DNA of 54,540 nucleotides from Bacillota bacterium (GTDB taxonomy: Bacteria; Bacillota; Sulfobacillia; JAJZYS01; JAJYTV01). The stretch is from NCBI GenBank assembly GCA_021799275.1, contig JAJZAT010000024.1:1-54540 (forward strand), in the 5' to 3' direction. Position numbers and translations under genes: made by a program. This document shows, piece after piece, positions 43,291-52,300 of this stretch. Position 1 is the stretch's first letter; every line of letters starts with the position of its first letter. The notes under the pieces were generated by a model. The model worked only from the letters and a program-made list of their open reading frames with translations. It was not told the DNA's origin and searched no databases.

Positions 43291-43998
43291 CTAGTCCTCC
43301 TCTCTCTTCATTTTGATGGCCTCGTCCTGATCGCCGCGTGGCCTCAGGCGCCCTGTGCGTGTCCTCGCCACCGCAAGGCGGTGATCCTGGATGCGCCTGT
43401 GGTGGCCCGAGAGCAGCACGTCCGGCACCTCGATGCCTTGGAACACGGGTGGCCTAGTATACTGGGGAGCCTCGAGGAGGCCCTGGTTGAACGACTCTTC
43501 GCGGAGCGAGTCGGGGTCGATCACCCCTGGCCTCAGCCGGCCTATGGCATCGATCATGGCCAGTGCCGCCGGTTCGCCGCCGCTGAGGACGAAGTCACCC
43601 AAGGACAGCGTGCGATCGACAAAGTGGCGGACGCGGGCGTCGAAGCCCTCGTAGTGGCCGCAGAACACGATGAGGTGGTCGTATCCGGCCAGCTCCTGTG
43701 CCTTGCCCTGATCGAATCTTGCCCCATCCGCTGCCAGCAGCACAACCTGGGAACCAGGGGTGCGCAGGTCGCGGATCGCGCGCAGGACAGGATCGGGTCT
43801 CAGCAGCATGCCTGCGCCGCCGCCGTACGGTTCGTCGTCCAGGGACTGGTGCCGCCCGAGGGCGTAGTCGCGGAGCTGGACAGGACGCACGGCCAGGAGG
43901 CCACGCGCCTGTGCCCGACCGAGCACGCTCGCGTCGAGGCCTTGCGCCACGATCTCCGGGAAGAGACCGACGACGTCAACCAGCAGTGTCCGGCCCAA
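43291..43998 (-). CDS. trmD: tRNA (guanine(37)-N1)-methyltransferase
   Basis: TrmD methylates G37 in tRNAs reading CNN codons, preventing frameshifts. The 235-aa product has [20 protein letters not shown], then [35 protein letters not shown], the knot segment [20 protein letters not shown] and [10 protein letters not shown]-type end. TTG at 43996-43998 gives MGRTLLVDV; the family Met aligns with a CTG four codons in. The rimM stop overlaps by about 23 nt. Confidence 0.95.
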   Translation of the reverse strand: MGRTLLVDVVGLFPEIVAQGLDASVLGRAQARGLLAVRPVQLRDYALGRHQSLDDEPYGGGAGMLLRPDPVLRAIRDLRTPGSQVVLLAADGARFDQGKAQELAGYDHLIVFCGHYEGFDARVRHFVDRTLSLGDFVLSGGEPAALAMIDAIGRLRPGVIDPDSLREESFNQGLLEAPQYTRPPVFQGIEVPDVLLSGHHRRIQDHRLAVARTRTGRLRPRGDQDEAIKMKREED

Positions 43999-44476
43999 GG
44001 ACCCCGCCCCCCCGCACCGTGATGCGCCGTGCCTGCGGGTCCACCGCGAGCACCGTGGCGCGGACCGCGGGGATGAGGTAGCTTCCCTCGGGACCCTCGG
44101 CCACCCAGATGTCCTGCGCCGGTTTCGGCTCGACCGCCCGCAGGCTGCCGAGCAGCCGTCCGGTCTCGTCGAACACATCGCAGCCGATCAGGTCCTGAAC
44201 GTAGAAGCGGCCTTCGCCCAGGGCCAGCCGTCCCGCGTCGTCGCCGAAGAGGCGACGGCCGACGAGGCGCTCGGCTTCACTGCGGCTCGTGACGCCGCTC
44301 AGCGTCACGAACGCCCCTGCCTTCCACGCACGTTCCTTCTCGACCCGACGCTCCGTCTGCTCGCCCTCGACCTGGAGGCTGCGCCCCTCGAGCGGGATGG
44401 ACGGGTCGTCCATCAGCACCCGAAGTTCGCCACGCAGGCCCTGGGCGGCGACGATGCGCCCGACTTCCAGCCTCAC
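43976..44476 (-). CDS. rimM: Ribosome maturation factor RimM
   Basis: RimM binds S19 and supports 30S head assembly. The 166-aa product has the N-terminal RimM barrel (EVGRIVAAQGLRGELRVLMD, SRSEAERLVGRRLFGD) and the C-terminal PRC barrel (FYVQDLIGCDVFDETGRLLG and EGSYLIPAVRATVLAVDPQA). GTG at 44474-44476 overlaps the khpA stop (GTGA). Confidence 0.95.
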   Translation of the reverse strand: MRLEVGRIVAAQGLRGELRVLMDDPSIPLEGRSLQVEGEQTERRVEKERAWKAGAFVTLSGVTSRSEAERLVGRRLFGDDAGRLALGEGRFYVQDLIGCDVFDETGRLLGSLRAVEPKPAQDIWVAEGPEGSYLIPAVRATVLAVDPQARRITVRGGGVLGPDTAG

Positions 44477-44700
44477 TTGACCTCGACGACGACCTGGCGG
44501 CCTTCCCGTTCGCCCACCGTGCGCATCAGAGTGCGCAGGGACTTGGCGATCCGGCCCCCGCGGCCGACGACGCGGCCGACATCATCCGGCGCGACACAGA
44601 CCACGAAGAGAAGCCTCTTGCCCTCGTCGTGGCGCTCGATGCGCACCGCGTCGGGATCGCGCACCAGCGATCGCACCAGGAGCATGAGCGCGTTCTCCAT
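44473..44700 (-). CDS. khpA: KH-domain RNA-binding protein KhpA
   Basis: A 75-aa KH protein (YlqC): [20 protein letters not shown], then IERHDEGKRLLFVVCVAPDD and VGRVVGRGGRIAKSLRTLMR with the GxxG loop VGRGGR. It binds small and messenger RNAs, often with KhpB, and affects cell shape in streptococci. ATG at 44698-44700 overlaps the rpsP stop (ATGA). Confidence 0.95.
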   Translation of the reverse strand: MENALMLLVRSLVRDPDAVRIERHDEGKRLLFVVCVAPDDVGRVVGRGGRIAKSLRTLMRTVGEREGRQVVVEVK

Positions 44701-44981
44701 CAGTCGGTCCCTTCCCCTTGGCTGCCGCCGGCGACGACGCCTGCACGGCGCAGGAGGTCGCGCACGGTCTGGGACGGTTGCGCACCGCTCTTCAGCCAGT
44801 ACGCGGCGCGCTCCGCCTGGATCTCCATGACGGCGGGCTGCTTCTTGGGGTCGTAGTAGCCGATCTCTTCGATGAAACGCCCATCTCGCGGCGAGTGGCT
44901 GTCGGCTACGACGATCCGGTAGAACGGGTTCTTCTTGGCGCCCATGCGGCGCAAACGGATCTTGACGGCCAGTTCGCTCAC
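44700..44981 (-). CDS. rpsP: 30S ribosomal protein S16
   Basis: A 93-aa S16: [63 protein letters not shown] at 44979-44981 overlaps the ffh stop (GTGA) and adds three residues before the usual AVKIRL start. Normal length apart from a short acidic/glycine tail. Confidence 0.97.
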   Translation of the reverse strand: MSELAVKIRLRRMGAKKNPFYRIVVADSHSPRDGRFIEEIGYYDPKKQPAVMEIQAERAAYWLKSGAQPSQTVRDLLRRAGVVAGGSQGEGTD

Positions 44982-46303
44982 CTCCTCTCAAGCGGCGGCA
45001 TCTGCGGCAGTCTGCCGCGCATGCCTCGCATCGCCTTCGCCATCCGGCGCATCTCCTCGTACTGGCGCAGCAGTCGGTTCACATCGGCGACGCTCGTACC
45101 CGAGCCCTTCGCGATGCGGCGACGCCGGCTGGCGTCAAGAAGACGCGGGTCTCGGCGCTCCTGGCGCGTCATCGACTGCAGAATGGCAAGATTCCTGCCG
45201 ACCTGGCTCTCGTCCACGTCCGAATCCTTGATCTTGCGCGACACGCCCGGGATCATGCCGATGAGCTCGCGCAAGGAGCCCATCTTGCGCACCGACTGGA
45301 GCTGCTCCATCAAGTCGTCGAGCGTCACTTCGCCCTTCTTGAGCCGCCCCTGCATCTCGCCGGCCTTCTGCTCCGAGACCTGCTTCTGCACCCGCTCGAT
45401 CAGGCCGAGTACGTCGCCCATGCCGAGGATGCGCTGCGCCATGCGGTCCGGGTGGAAGGGCTCGAGCTGCTCCGGGCGCTCGCCGACCGATGCGTAGAGG
45501 ATCGGCTTGCCCGTCGCCGCGCGCACCGAAAGAGCGGCCCCGCCGCGCGCGTCGCCGTCGAGCTTCGCGAGCGCGATGCCATCGATGCCGATCTCCTCGG
45601 CGAACGTCTTCGCCGTCTCCATCGCCGCCTGGCCTGTCATGGCGTCGAGCACCAGGAGCGAGACCTGCGGCGTCACCGCATCCCTGATCGTGCGAAGCTC
45701 CGCCATCAGCTCCGGGTCCACTTGCTGGCGACCGGCGGTGTCGATCAGCACGACGTCCTGCCCGGCCGCGCGCGCCCGGTCGATGCCTGCGCGCGCCACC
45801 TTCGCGGGGTCCTCGGACTCGGGGCGCATCACCGGCACGCCAATGCGCTCGCCCAGCACCGCCAGCTGCTCGATGGCGGCCGGACGCTTCAGGTCGCAGG
45901 CGACAAGCAGCGGCCAGTGCTGTTCCTGCTTGAGGCGCAGCGCGAGCTTCGCGGCCAGGGTCGTCTTGCCGGCGCCTTGCAGCCCCAGCAGCAGCACGAC
46001 GTGCGGGGTGGCGCCACCAAGCCGCATGTGCTGCGTCTGCCCCCCGAGGAGTTCCTGGAGTTCCTCCTGCACGTGGTGCAGAACGGTCTGGCCGGGAGTG
46101 AGACTTTCGAGCACGTCCTGACCCATGAGGCGCGGCTCGAGCCTCGCCACGAAGTCTCGGGCCACGGCGAAATGCACGTCGGCGTCGAGGAGCGCGATGC
46201 GCACCTCGCGCAGAGCCTTCTTGATGTCGTCGGGTGTCAGCTTGCCGCGGCCGCGCAGGCGGTCGAACGTCTGGCGCAGGTGCTCCTGCAGTTCCTCAAA
46301 CAT
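44978..46303 (-). CDS. ffh: Signal recognition particle protein Ffh
   Basis: The SRP54 GTPase that targets membrane proteins to FtsY and SecYEG. The 441-aa product has the N helical domain ([20 protein letters not shown]), G1 [31 protein letters not shown] (G3), the [14 protein letters not shown] segment, and the methionine-containing M domain ([20 protein letters not shown] to MRGMRGRL). It overlaps ylxM by 8 nt and rpsP by 4 nt. Confidence 0.97.
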   Translation of the reverse strand: MFEELQEHLRQTFDRLRGRGKLTPDDIKKALREVRIALLDADVHFAVARDFVARLEPRLMGQDVLESLTPGQTVLHHVQEELQELLGGQTQHMRLGGATPHVVLLLGLQGAGKTTLAAKLALRLKQEQHWPLLVACDLKRPAAIEQLAVLGERIGVPVMRPESEDPAKVARAGIDRARAAGQDVVLIDTAGRQQVDPELMAELRTIRDAVTPQVSLLVLDAMTGQAAMETAKTFAEEIGIDGIALAKLDGDARGGAALSVRAATGKPILYASVGERPEQLEPFHPDRMAQRILGMGDVLGLIERVQKQVSEQKAGEMQGRLKKGEVTLDDLMEQLQSVRKMGSLRELIGMIPGVSRKIKDSDVDESQVGRNLAILQSMTRQERRDPRLLDASRRRRIAKGSGTSVADVNRLLRQYEEMRRMAKAMRGMRGRLPQMPPLERR

Positions 46304-46631
46304 CTGGCGCCAGCTCCTTCAGCCGAATGTCCGCAACCTTGCGCACCGCGTCGATGTCTCGGCGGTCAATGGCCGCCGAGACTTCACGCCAGAGCGACAC
46401 CTCGCGCTCATGCTGCGCGATGAATCCGATGGCCGCATCGAGCTCCTCGAGCGTCTTTTCGGCCCGCCGCACCAGCAGCAGCGCCGCCGGCCGGCTGCAC
46501 GCGAGTTCCTCGGCGCACTCGGCGAGCGACAGGTCCTCGAGGTAGTGCAGCTGGTACGCCTTGCGCTGGCGCTCGCGCAGAGCCGCGCCGTAGAAGTCGT
46601 AGAGCAGCGCGCGCCGCGCGAGCACGTCCAA
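46296..46631 (-). CDS. ylxM: YlxM, SRP-associated helix-turn-helix protein
   Basis: A 111-aa YlxM-type protein with a sigma-70 region 4-like HTH: LLYDFYGAALRERQRKAYQL, HYLEDLSLAECAEELACSRP and AALLLVRRAEKTLEELDAAI. In Firmicutes it precedes ffh and stimulates SRP GTPase activity in some species. TTG at 46629-46631 follows GGGAGCG. It heads the operon, immediately below a strong promoter with a palindrome at the start site. Confidence 0.92.
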   Translation of the reverse strand: MDVLARRALLYDFYGAALRERQRKAYQLHYLEDLSLAECAEELACSRPAALLLVRRAEKTLEELDAAIGFIAQHEREVSLWREVSAAIDRRDIDAVRKVADIRLKELAPDV

Positions 46632-46644
46632 GAGCCGTCGCTCC

Positions 46645-46667
46645 CTGTTAAGTCACAACGTTAACAG
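46645..46667. promoter_or_regulatory. Palindromic operator candidate at the ylxM start site
   Basis: CTGTTAA (46645-46651) and TTAACAG (46661-46667) form a perfect 7-bp inverted repeat with a 9-nt spacer. It touches the -10 (46668-46673) and covers the expected +1 of the ylxM-ffh promoter. A dimeric repressor would block transcription there. As RNA it could also form a 5'-end hairpin. It lies in the divergent gap, so it could control both sides. Confidence 0.55.
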
Positions 46668-46697
46668 ATAGTAACGGACGTGCAGCGCGAGCGTCAA
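46668..46697 (-). promoter_or_regulatory. Sigma-A promoter of ylxM-ffh-rpsP operon
   Basis: On the minus strand TTGACG (46692-46697) and TACTAT (46668-46673) are 18 nt apart. The -35 has five of six consensus bases. Start near 46661, giving a leader of about 30 nt to the ylxM TTG. Confidence 0.75.
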
Positions 46698-46801
46698 GTA
46701 AGCGATTTGCCTCAGACGCAAGAGCCGCGAAGCACCAGCCCTGATGGTTGCCCCGTGACGCGAAGCGATGTCCCGAGAGCACCTCCCAGGGCACTGGCGA
46801 T
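46698..46801. other. Gene-free segment between ylxM promoter and candidate leader RNA
   Basis: No ORF or tRNA. It contains GACGC(A/G)A-type short repeats but no convincing structure of its own. With 46802-47067 it makes up the 436-bp divergent region. Confidence 0.35.
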
Positions 46802-46926
46802 GCCGTTGCCGTTCCAGAGGGCAACGTTGATGCTACAGCTGCACCATCAGCTAAAGGTGGTGGAGAGCGTTGCGCCGCAAAGACTCCCGCCTAAAGGCGT
46901 ACGCAGGACTCCGGCCAGCAATCGGC
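46802..46926 (+). ncRNA. Candidate structured leader RNA, weakly GEMM-I (c-di-GMP)-like
   Basis: Outer arms GCCGTTGC (46802-46809) and GCAATCGGC (46918-46926) pair with one bulge. Inside, GGGCAACG (46819-46826) pairs with CGTTGC (46868-46873), capping a 41-nt sub-hairpin region. CCGCAAAG, then CCTAAAGG in a short GCC/GGC hairpin, and AGGACTCCGG follow in order. The blocks GGGCAA, CGCAAAG, CCUAA(A)GG and AGGA-CCGG recall the GEMM-I c-di-GMP aptamer order, but the P2 loop and P3 bases deviate. It could be a divergent aptamer, another RNA, or chance. It lies about 140 nt before an M50 protease gene. Confidence 0.3.
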
Positions 46927-46955
46927 GCCATGGCGATGAATCCACACACAGGAAT

Positions 46956-46988
46956 GAGCCTCGCCGACCCGCCGGGTCTCGCTCCTTT
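46956..46988 (+). terminator. Possible terminator between the candidate leader and the M50 gene
   Basis: GACCC (46966-46970) pairs with GGGTC (46974-46978), and GAGC (46956-46959) with GCTC (46981-46984) around an asymmetric internal loop; CTTTCATT follows. It is weak, but placed where an expression platform would be. Confidence 0.3.
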
Positions 46989-47067
46989 CATTGCCACGCG
47001 GCACGGGGGAGAAATCGCGTATAGTGTCGTTACATACAAGCCGAGTACTTGGCCAAGGAGGTGCCGC

Positions 47068-47889
47068 ATGATGCCCGAAGACCCGTTGTCGCCCGAGGTG
47101 GTCGCCGATCGAGTTGTCGGAAGACGCCGCAGCGGCCTGAGAGCGAAAATCGGCGGCGCCATCGCCGCCGTTCTGGCCGTACTCGGCAAGCTCAAGACCC
47201 TGCTCCTGCTGCTCCTCAAGTTCAAACTCATCTTCAGCGTACTCTCGGCGCTCGCCTCGATGTTCCTGTACGGCCTCGCTTTCGGCTGGCCCTTCGGCAT
47301 CGGGTTCGTGCTGATCCTGGCCATCCACGAGTTCGGTCACTTCCTCGCCATTCGGCGCGAGGGCCTGAACGCCAGCCTGCCCGTCTTCATTCCCTTTTTC
47401 GGCGCCGCCATCTCCTTGCGCCAGCACCCTCTCGACGCCTGGCAAGAGTTCAAGATCGCCGCGGCGGGGCCGCTGTTCGGCGCGGCGGCCAGTCTCATGG
47501 CCCTTCTGATCGGCACCTTCTGGGCGCCGGCCGCCACGGCCGGCATGTACCTGTCGCTCGCCTACACCGGCTTTTTCCTTCAGCTCTTCAACCTGATCCC
47601 GGTGGCGCCGCTCGACGGTGGCCGGATGGTGGCGGCCATCTCGCCGCGTCTCTGGTGGGTCGGCCTGCCGATCCTGATCGCGGCGGCGATCTTTTTCCGT
47701 TCCATCCTCACAGGCGTCATCGCCCTCCTCGTGCTCTTCCAGCTGGTCCAGCGGTGGCGCCTCCGCAAGACCGAAGTCGATGCTGGCTACTACGCCGGGC
47801 CCACCTGGCAGCGCGTCGCGGCGGCCGTCGGGTGGCTCGGCCTCGTTCTCGTCAGCATCGCGGGCATGGGGATGGTCGGTGCCATCTGA
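47068..47889 (+). CDS. M50-family site-2 protease-like membrane metalloprotease
   Basis: A 273-aa membrane protein distinct from RseP. Residues 25-90 hold hydrophobic stretches (LKTLLLLLLKFKLIFSVLSA). The zinc motif is in LAIHEFGHFLAIRREGLNAS, then IPFFGAAISLRQHPLDAWQE and KIAAAGPLFGAAASLMALL, with the second motif FNLIPVAPLDGGRMVAAI. There is no PDZ or CBS domain. This layout resembles the compact YwhC/Rip-like M50B group. Substrate unknown. ATG at 47068-47070 (or the next ATG) lies after AAGGAGGTG. TATAGT at 47020-47025 is a -10 candidate without a clear -35. It sits between the candidate leader RNA and a rhodanese gene. Confidence 0.88.
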   Translation: MMPEDPLSPEVVADRVVGRRRSGLRAKIGGAIAAVLAVLGKLKTLLLLLLKFKLIFSVLSALASMFLYGLAFGWPFGIGFVLILAIHEFGHFLAIRREGLNASLPVFIPFFGAAISLRQHPLDAWQEFKIAAAGPLFGAAASLMALLIGTFWAPAATAGMYLSLAYTGFFLQLFNLIPVAPLDGGRMVAAISPRLWWVGLPILIAAAIFFRSILTGVIALLVLFQLVQRWRLRKTEVDAGYYAGPTWQRVAAAVGWLGLVLVSIAGMGMVGAI

Positions 47890-47990
47890 GACCCTTCCCA
47901 GCTCATGGCCTGCCGCTTGGTCATGTTCCCTTGCGCCGTCCGGGGCTCGTGGCCCTATACTACCTTCACCATGTCGCGGGAGGTGGAGGT

Positions 47991-48338
47991 TTGTTCTCGT
48001 TCGGCCTCTTTCGGCATCCGAAGGGGCTCAAGGATATCTCTCCCGCCGAACTGCGGCGGCTTGCGCACGAGAGTGACCGTCTGAGGATCGTGGACGTGCG
48101 CCGGCCGCACGAATACCAGCAAGGGCACATCGAGGGCGCCGTGAGCGCGCCGCTCGGTACCACCGCCAAAGCCGTGCGGAGCTGGCCGCACGACACGCCG
48201 ATCGCGCTTGTGTGCCTCTCAGGCCACCGCAGCCAGGCCGCGGCGGTCGAGCTTCTCGGCATGGGCTTCAGCGACGTCAGCCACCTCGCGGGCGGCATGC
48301 TGGCCTGGCATCGGGCCGGACTGCCGATGAAGCGCTGA
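47991..48338 (+). CDS. Single-domain rhodanese-like sulfurtransferase
   Basis: A 115-aa rhodanese: KDISPAELRRLAHESDRLRI, VDVRRPHEYQQGHIEGAVSA, and the active loop VCLSGHRSQAAAVELLGMGF with the catalytic Cys in CLSGHRS. It ends HLAGGMLAWHRAGLP. It transfers sulfane sulfur to thiol acceptors or cyanide. TTG at 47991-47993 follows GGGAGGTGG by a few nt. TATACT at 47956-47961 is a possible -10, with TTGCGC 19 nt upstream. It may partner functionally with the tusA/dsrE cassette, but it is 14 kb away. Confidence 0.9.
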   Translation: MFSFGLFRHPKGLKDISPAELRRLAHESDRLRIVDVRRPHEYQQGHIEGAVSAPLGTTAKAVRSWPHDTPIALVCLSGHRSQAAAVELLGMGFSDVSHLAGGMLAWHRAGLPMKR

Positions 48339-48365
48339 CGCCTTCCACCAGCGCGGTGGGAGCTG

Positions 48366-48407
48366 CAAAAACCGGGCCGGCCTCCCCGAGACGGGACGGC
48401 CGGCCTC
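48366..48407 (-). terminator. Rho-independent terminator after ftsY
   Basis: On the minus strand an 8-bp self-complementary GGCCGGCC arm pair with further partial pairing inside, followed by CGGTTTTT. It lies 30 nt past the ftsY stop and also shortly after the convergent rhodanese gene, which may use the same stem. Confidence 0.8.
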
Positions 48408-48436
48408 TGCATGTCCTCCAACCGCGTCGCCGCAGT

Positions 48437-49342
48437 CTACTTTGCCGGGCCGAACGTCGGCGCCATGCCCTCAACATAGGCGGCCGGATCGAACGCGACC
48501 ATGTCCTCCAGTCCTTCGCCCAGCCCGACCAGCTTCACAGGCAGGTCGAGGGCCTTGCGCACCGCGAGCAGCGAGCCGCCCTTGGCCGCGCCGTCGAGCT
48601 TCGTGACGCAGATGCCTGTGAGCGGCACGGCCCCGAGAAAGCCCTGCGCCTGCGCCAGGGCGTTCTGCCCTGTCGCGCCGTCCACCACCAGCAGCACCTC
48701 GTGGGGCGCACCCTCAAGAGCGCGTGAGACCGCCCGCCCGATCTTGCCGAGCTCGTCGAGGAGACCCTGGCGGTTGTGGAGTCTCCCTGCCGTGTCGACG
48801 ATCACAAGATCCGCGCGGCGGCTCCCGGCCTGTTCGATCGCCTGGAACGCGACCGACGCCGGGTCCTGGCGCTCCCTGCCGCTGACGAGGTCCGCTTCGG
48901 CGCGCTGCGCCCAGACGGCGAGCTGCTCGGTGGCCGCCGCCCTGTAGGTATCCGCGGCGGCAAGCACCACCTTGCGTCCCTGCGCTCTGCCGTACAGTTC
49001 GGCCAGCTTGCCCGCCGTCGTCGTCTTGCCCGCTCCGTTGATGCCCACCAGCAGCCAGACGGTCGGGCCCTGCTCCGCGAAGCGGAGCGGCTCCGCTGGG
49101 CCGGCAAGTCGCCTCAGTTCCTCGCGGAAGGCGTCCGGCATGTCCTCGATCGGCCGGCGCGCGAGCGCCGCCCGCACTTCCCGTGCGATCGCGACGCCAC
49201 AGTCCGCGGTGATCAGGGCTTCCTCGACAGCGTCGAGCATCTCGTCGCGCGAGGCACCCTGCCCACCCAGATCCTCGAGCCTGGCCCTGAGGGCCTGGCG
49301 CGTGCGCTCAAGCCCCTTGCGCCACCTGTCCCAGATCGCCAC
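48437..49342 (-). CDS. ftsY: Signal recognition particle receptor FtsY
   Basis: The SRP receptor GTPase. The 301-aa product has a short N-terminus without the acidic A domain, an NG domain with LLVGINGAGKTTTAGKLAEL (G1), AADTYRAAATEQLAVWA, DTAGRLHNRQGLLDEL (G3), TKLDGAAKGGSLLAVRKALD (G4) and GLGEGLEDMVAFDP. GTG at 49340-49342 lies inside the end of smc (35-nt overlap) after GGGGAGG. smc-ftsY is conserved. Confidence 0.96.
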   Translation of the reverse strand: MAIWDRWRKGLERTRQALRARLEDLGGQGASRDEMLDAVEEALITADCGVAIAREVRAALARRPIEDMPDAFREELRRLAGPAEPLRFAEQGPTVWLLVGINGAGKTTTAGKLAELYGRAQGRKVVLAAADTYRAAATEQLAVWAQRAEADLVSGRERQDPASVAFQAIEQAGSRRADLVIVDTAGRLHNRQGLLDELGKIGRAVSRALEGAPHEVLLVVDGATGQNALAQAQGFLGAVPLTGICVTKLDGAAKGGSLLAVRKALDLPVKLVGLGEGLEDMVAFDPAAYVEGMAPTFGPAK

Positions 49343-52300
49343 CCTGGCCGTCCTCCCCTAGCTGGACCCCTGCGAGGCGCGTGACGCCCCGCTCTTGCAT
49401 GGTCGTGCCGATAAGCTGGTCCGCGGCCTCCATCGTCGGCCGCTGGTGCGTGCACACCACGAGCTGCCGACCCTGCTGACGCCGCAGGAACTGGGCGAAG
49501 CGCTCGACGTTCCGCTCGTCCAGACTGGCCTCGATCTCGTCCAGAAGGTAGAAGGGAGGTGTCCGCAAGGCCGAAAGCGCAAAGAGGAAGCAGATCGCCG
49601 AGAGCGCCCTCTCCCCGCCGGAGAGCCACTTCAGGCGCACGGCCTCCTTGCCCGGCAGCTGCACTTCGAGGTCGATGCCGCTCGCGACCGGCACCAGCCC
49701 CGCCCGCGCGCCATGGCCGAAGAGTTCTTCCGTAAGCTCGCCGAAGCGGCGTCCGACGACGTCCAGAGCCTCGGCAAGGCGCTGCTGGACAGCGCTGTCC
49801 GCAGCGGCCAGGACCTCCACCAATGCCGCCTTGGCTCCGTGCAGGTCGGCAAGGCGCTCCTCGAGTTCGGTCCGGCGCCGCATGGCCTCCTGCAGGCGAG
49901 CCGGTGCCTCGGGCGACGCGCCACCGAGCCCTTGAAGGCGCTGACGTGCCTGCTGCAGCTCTTCCTCCGCACCGGAAGGGAGTCCTGGCACCTTGCGGGT
50001 GAGCGCATCCTCGCCGTGGGCCGCAAGGAGCTGCCGCTCGGCAGACTGACGCTCCATCTCCAGTCGCTCGACTTCCTCGCGCAGGCCCGCGATCGCCTCG
50101 GCCGCACCTGCGGCGCGCCCCGTCGCCGCACGCAGGAAGCGCTCCAGCAGGCGCTCGAACGCCCTCAGGTCGCTTTCGAGCTTCTGCGCCTCGCCCCGGC
50201 GTTCCGCGATCACCTCGCGCCAGCGCTGCGCCGCCTCGCGGCGGGTCCGGCTTTCCGTGGCCTCGGCGCGAGCCGTCTCGAGACGCCTCGTGCTCTCCTC
50301 GCTCTCGTTCTGCCCCTGCTCCATCTCGGCCTGGAGCCGATCAAGCTCGCCGCGCAGCCGCAGGAGCTCCTCGCGGGCCAACGCTTCGTCGAGGGCCGCG
50401 GCCTGGAGCCGCTCCGCGTCCCCCAATGGCGCCAGAGCTTCAATCCGCTCGAGTTCCGCCCGCAGCTGCGCCTGCTCCGCCTGGGCGGCCTCCAACTGGC
50501 GCGTGAGTCGCTCGCTCTCCTGCCTCGCCTTGAGTGCCGCCGCCGCAAGGGTTTCGAGCTCCATCTGGGCATCGTCGCGTGCCCGCGCCGCCTTCCGCTC
50601 CCGGGCGATCGCCTGCCCAAGCGCCGCGGTCGCCTGATCCTCGCCGGCCTTGGCGGACTTGGCCTCGGTTTCCGCCGCCGCCAGCCGCTCGGCCGAAGGC
50701 ATCCTGGGCAGGCGCTGCACGGCCTGCCCGCCGGTGAGCGCACCGCCCAGCTGCACCACCTGTCCGTCCAAACTCACGACGCGGTACCGTCGCCCTGTCG
50801 CCGCCGCGACGGCCTGCGCGGCCGGGAGGTCTTCCGCGACCAGCGTCCTGCCGAGCCGCAGGCGCACCGCCGGGGCCAGTTCGGCCGGGTACCTGCAAAG
50901 GTCCCCCAGCACGCCGAGGCACGAAGTTCCTCGGGGCACCTGCGCCGAGTCCCCTGGTGTGAGGGCGTCCAGTGGCAGGAACGTCGCCCGGCCCGCGCCG
51001 GTCTGCCGCAGCAGGGCGATCGCGGCACGCGCGGCCTGCTCATCCGTCGCCACAAGGTCGCTGGCCTGCCCGCCCAGGGCCGTGGCGAGCGCCAGGGCGA
51101 ACCGCTCCTCACGCGGCGCGACAAGCGTGCCCAAGGTGCCGACGATGCCTTGGAGGCGACCCGCCCCGGCAGCGGCCAGCACGGCCCGCACCGCCGCCGG
51201 CGCGTGCCGCTCCGCCTCCCGCCTCTGATCGCGCAGCACGGCCAGAGCGTGTTCGGCCTCCTCGCTCCTGGTCCGCGCCGCCTCCTCGAGACGCCTCATG
51301 TCCTGCAAAGACGCTCTGGACTGCTGCAGCTCCTGTTCCCCTGCGTTCAGAGCTTCGGCCTGGGCCGCAGCCCTGGCCTCGGCGGCTTCCGCCGCTGCCC
51401 GCCTGGCGTCTGCCTCCGCCGCGACGCGTGTGGCCTCTGTCGCACCGGCCGCCAAGGCCGCCTCCACCTGTGGTCGCTGCGCGGCCGCGCGCAACGCCTC
51501 GCGGCCGGCCGCCCCCAATTGGCGCAACAGGTCCTCGGCGTTGCCAAGCCGCAGGCTGGCGGCCGCGGCCTGGCTCTGCACGGCCGCCGTCTCGCGCGCG
51601 GTCCGCTCCCTCGCCTGTGTCAGGGCCTCGTGGCGCTGGAGTGCGCCGCGCTCACGCTCCCCCGCCGCCGCCGCCTGGGCCGAGTAGGCTTCGAGGCGGC
51701 CCCCCACCGATGCCGAAAGGCGGTCCAGGTGACCAAGGCGCGCCGTAAGCCGGGACGCCATCTCCGTGACCACCGCCATCGCCGTCTCGCCGGTCCTGGT
51801 GGCTCTGGCGCTCGACCCTTCCTCGGCCGCGTGCGCCTCGAGGCGCCCCACCGCCCTCTGGCGCGCCTGGCCGAGACGCTCGATGCGCCGGCGGCCGAGC
51901 GCGATCTCGAGTTCGGCGATGCGCCGCCGCAGCTGGACGGCCGCCTCGGCGCGCTCCGCGTCGAGCGCCAGTTCCGGCAGCTGCGCTTCCACCTCCGCGA
52001 GATGTGCGCGTTCGAGATCGGCCTCGTGGTCCGCCTTGGCCATTTCGAGCACCGCCTCGCGCCTGCGCTCGCGATAGACCGACGCACCCGCGGCATCCTC
52101 GAGCAGGCGGCGGCGCTGTGCGGGGTCCTGGTTCACGACCTCCTCGACGCGCCCCTGGCCGATCCAGGCGTAGCCTTCCGCGAGGCCAAGATGGGCCACC
52201 AGCCGCTCGATGTCGCGCGCGCGGCAGGTTACGCCCTGCAGGCGATACTCCGTCTCGCCCCCGCGATAAACGCGGCGGACGATCTCCACCTCGCTCTGGT

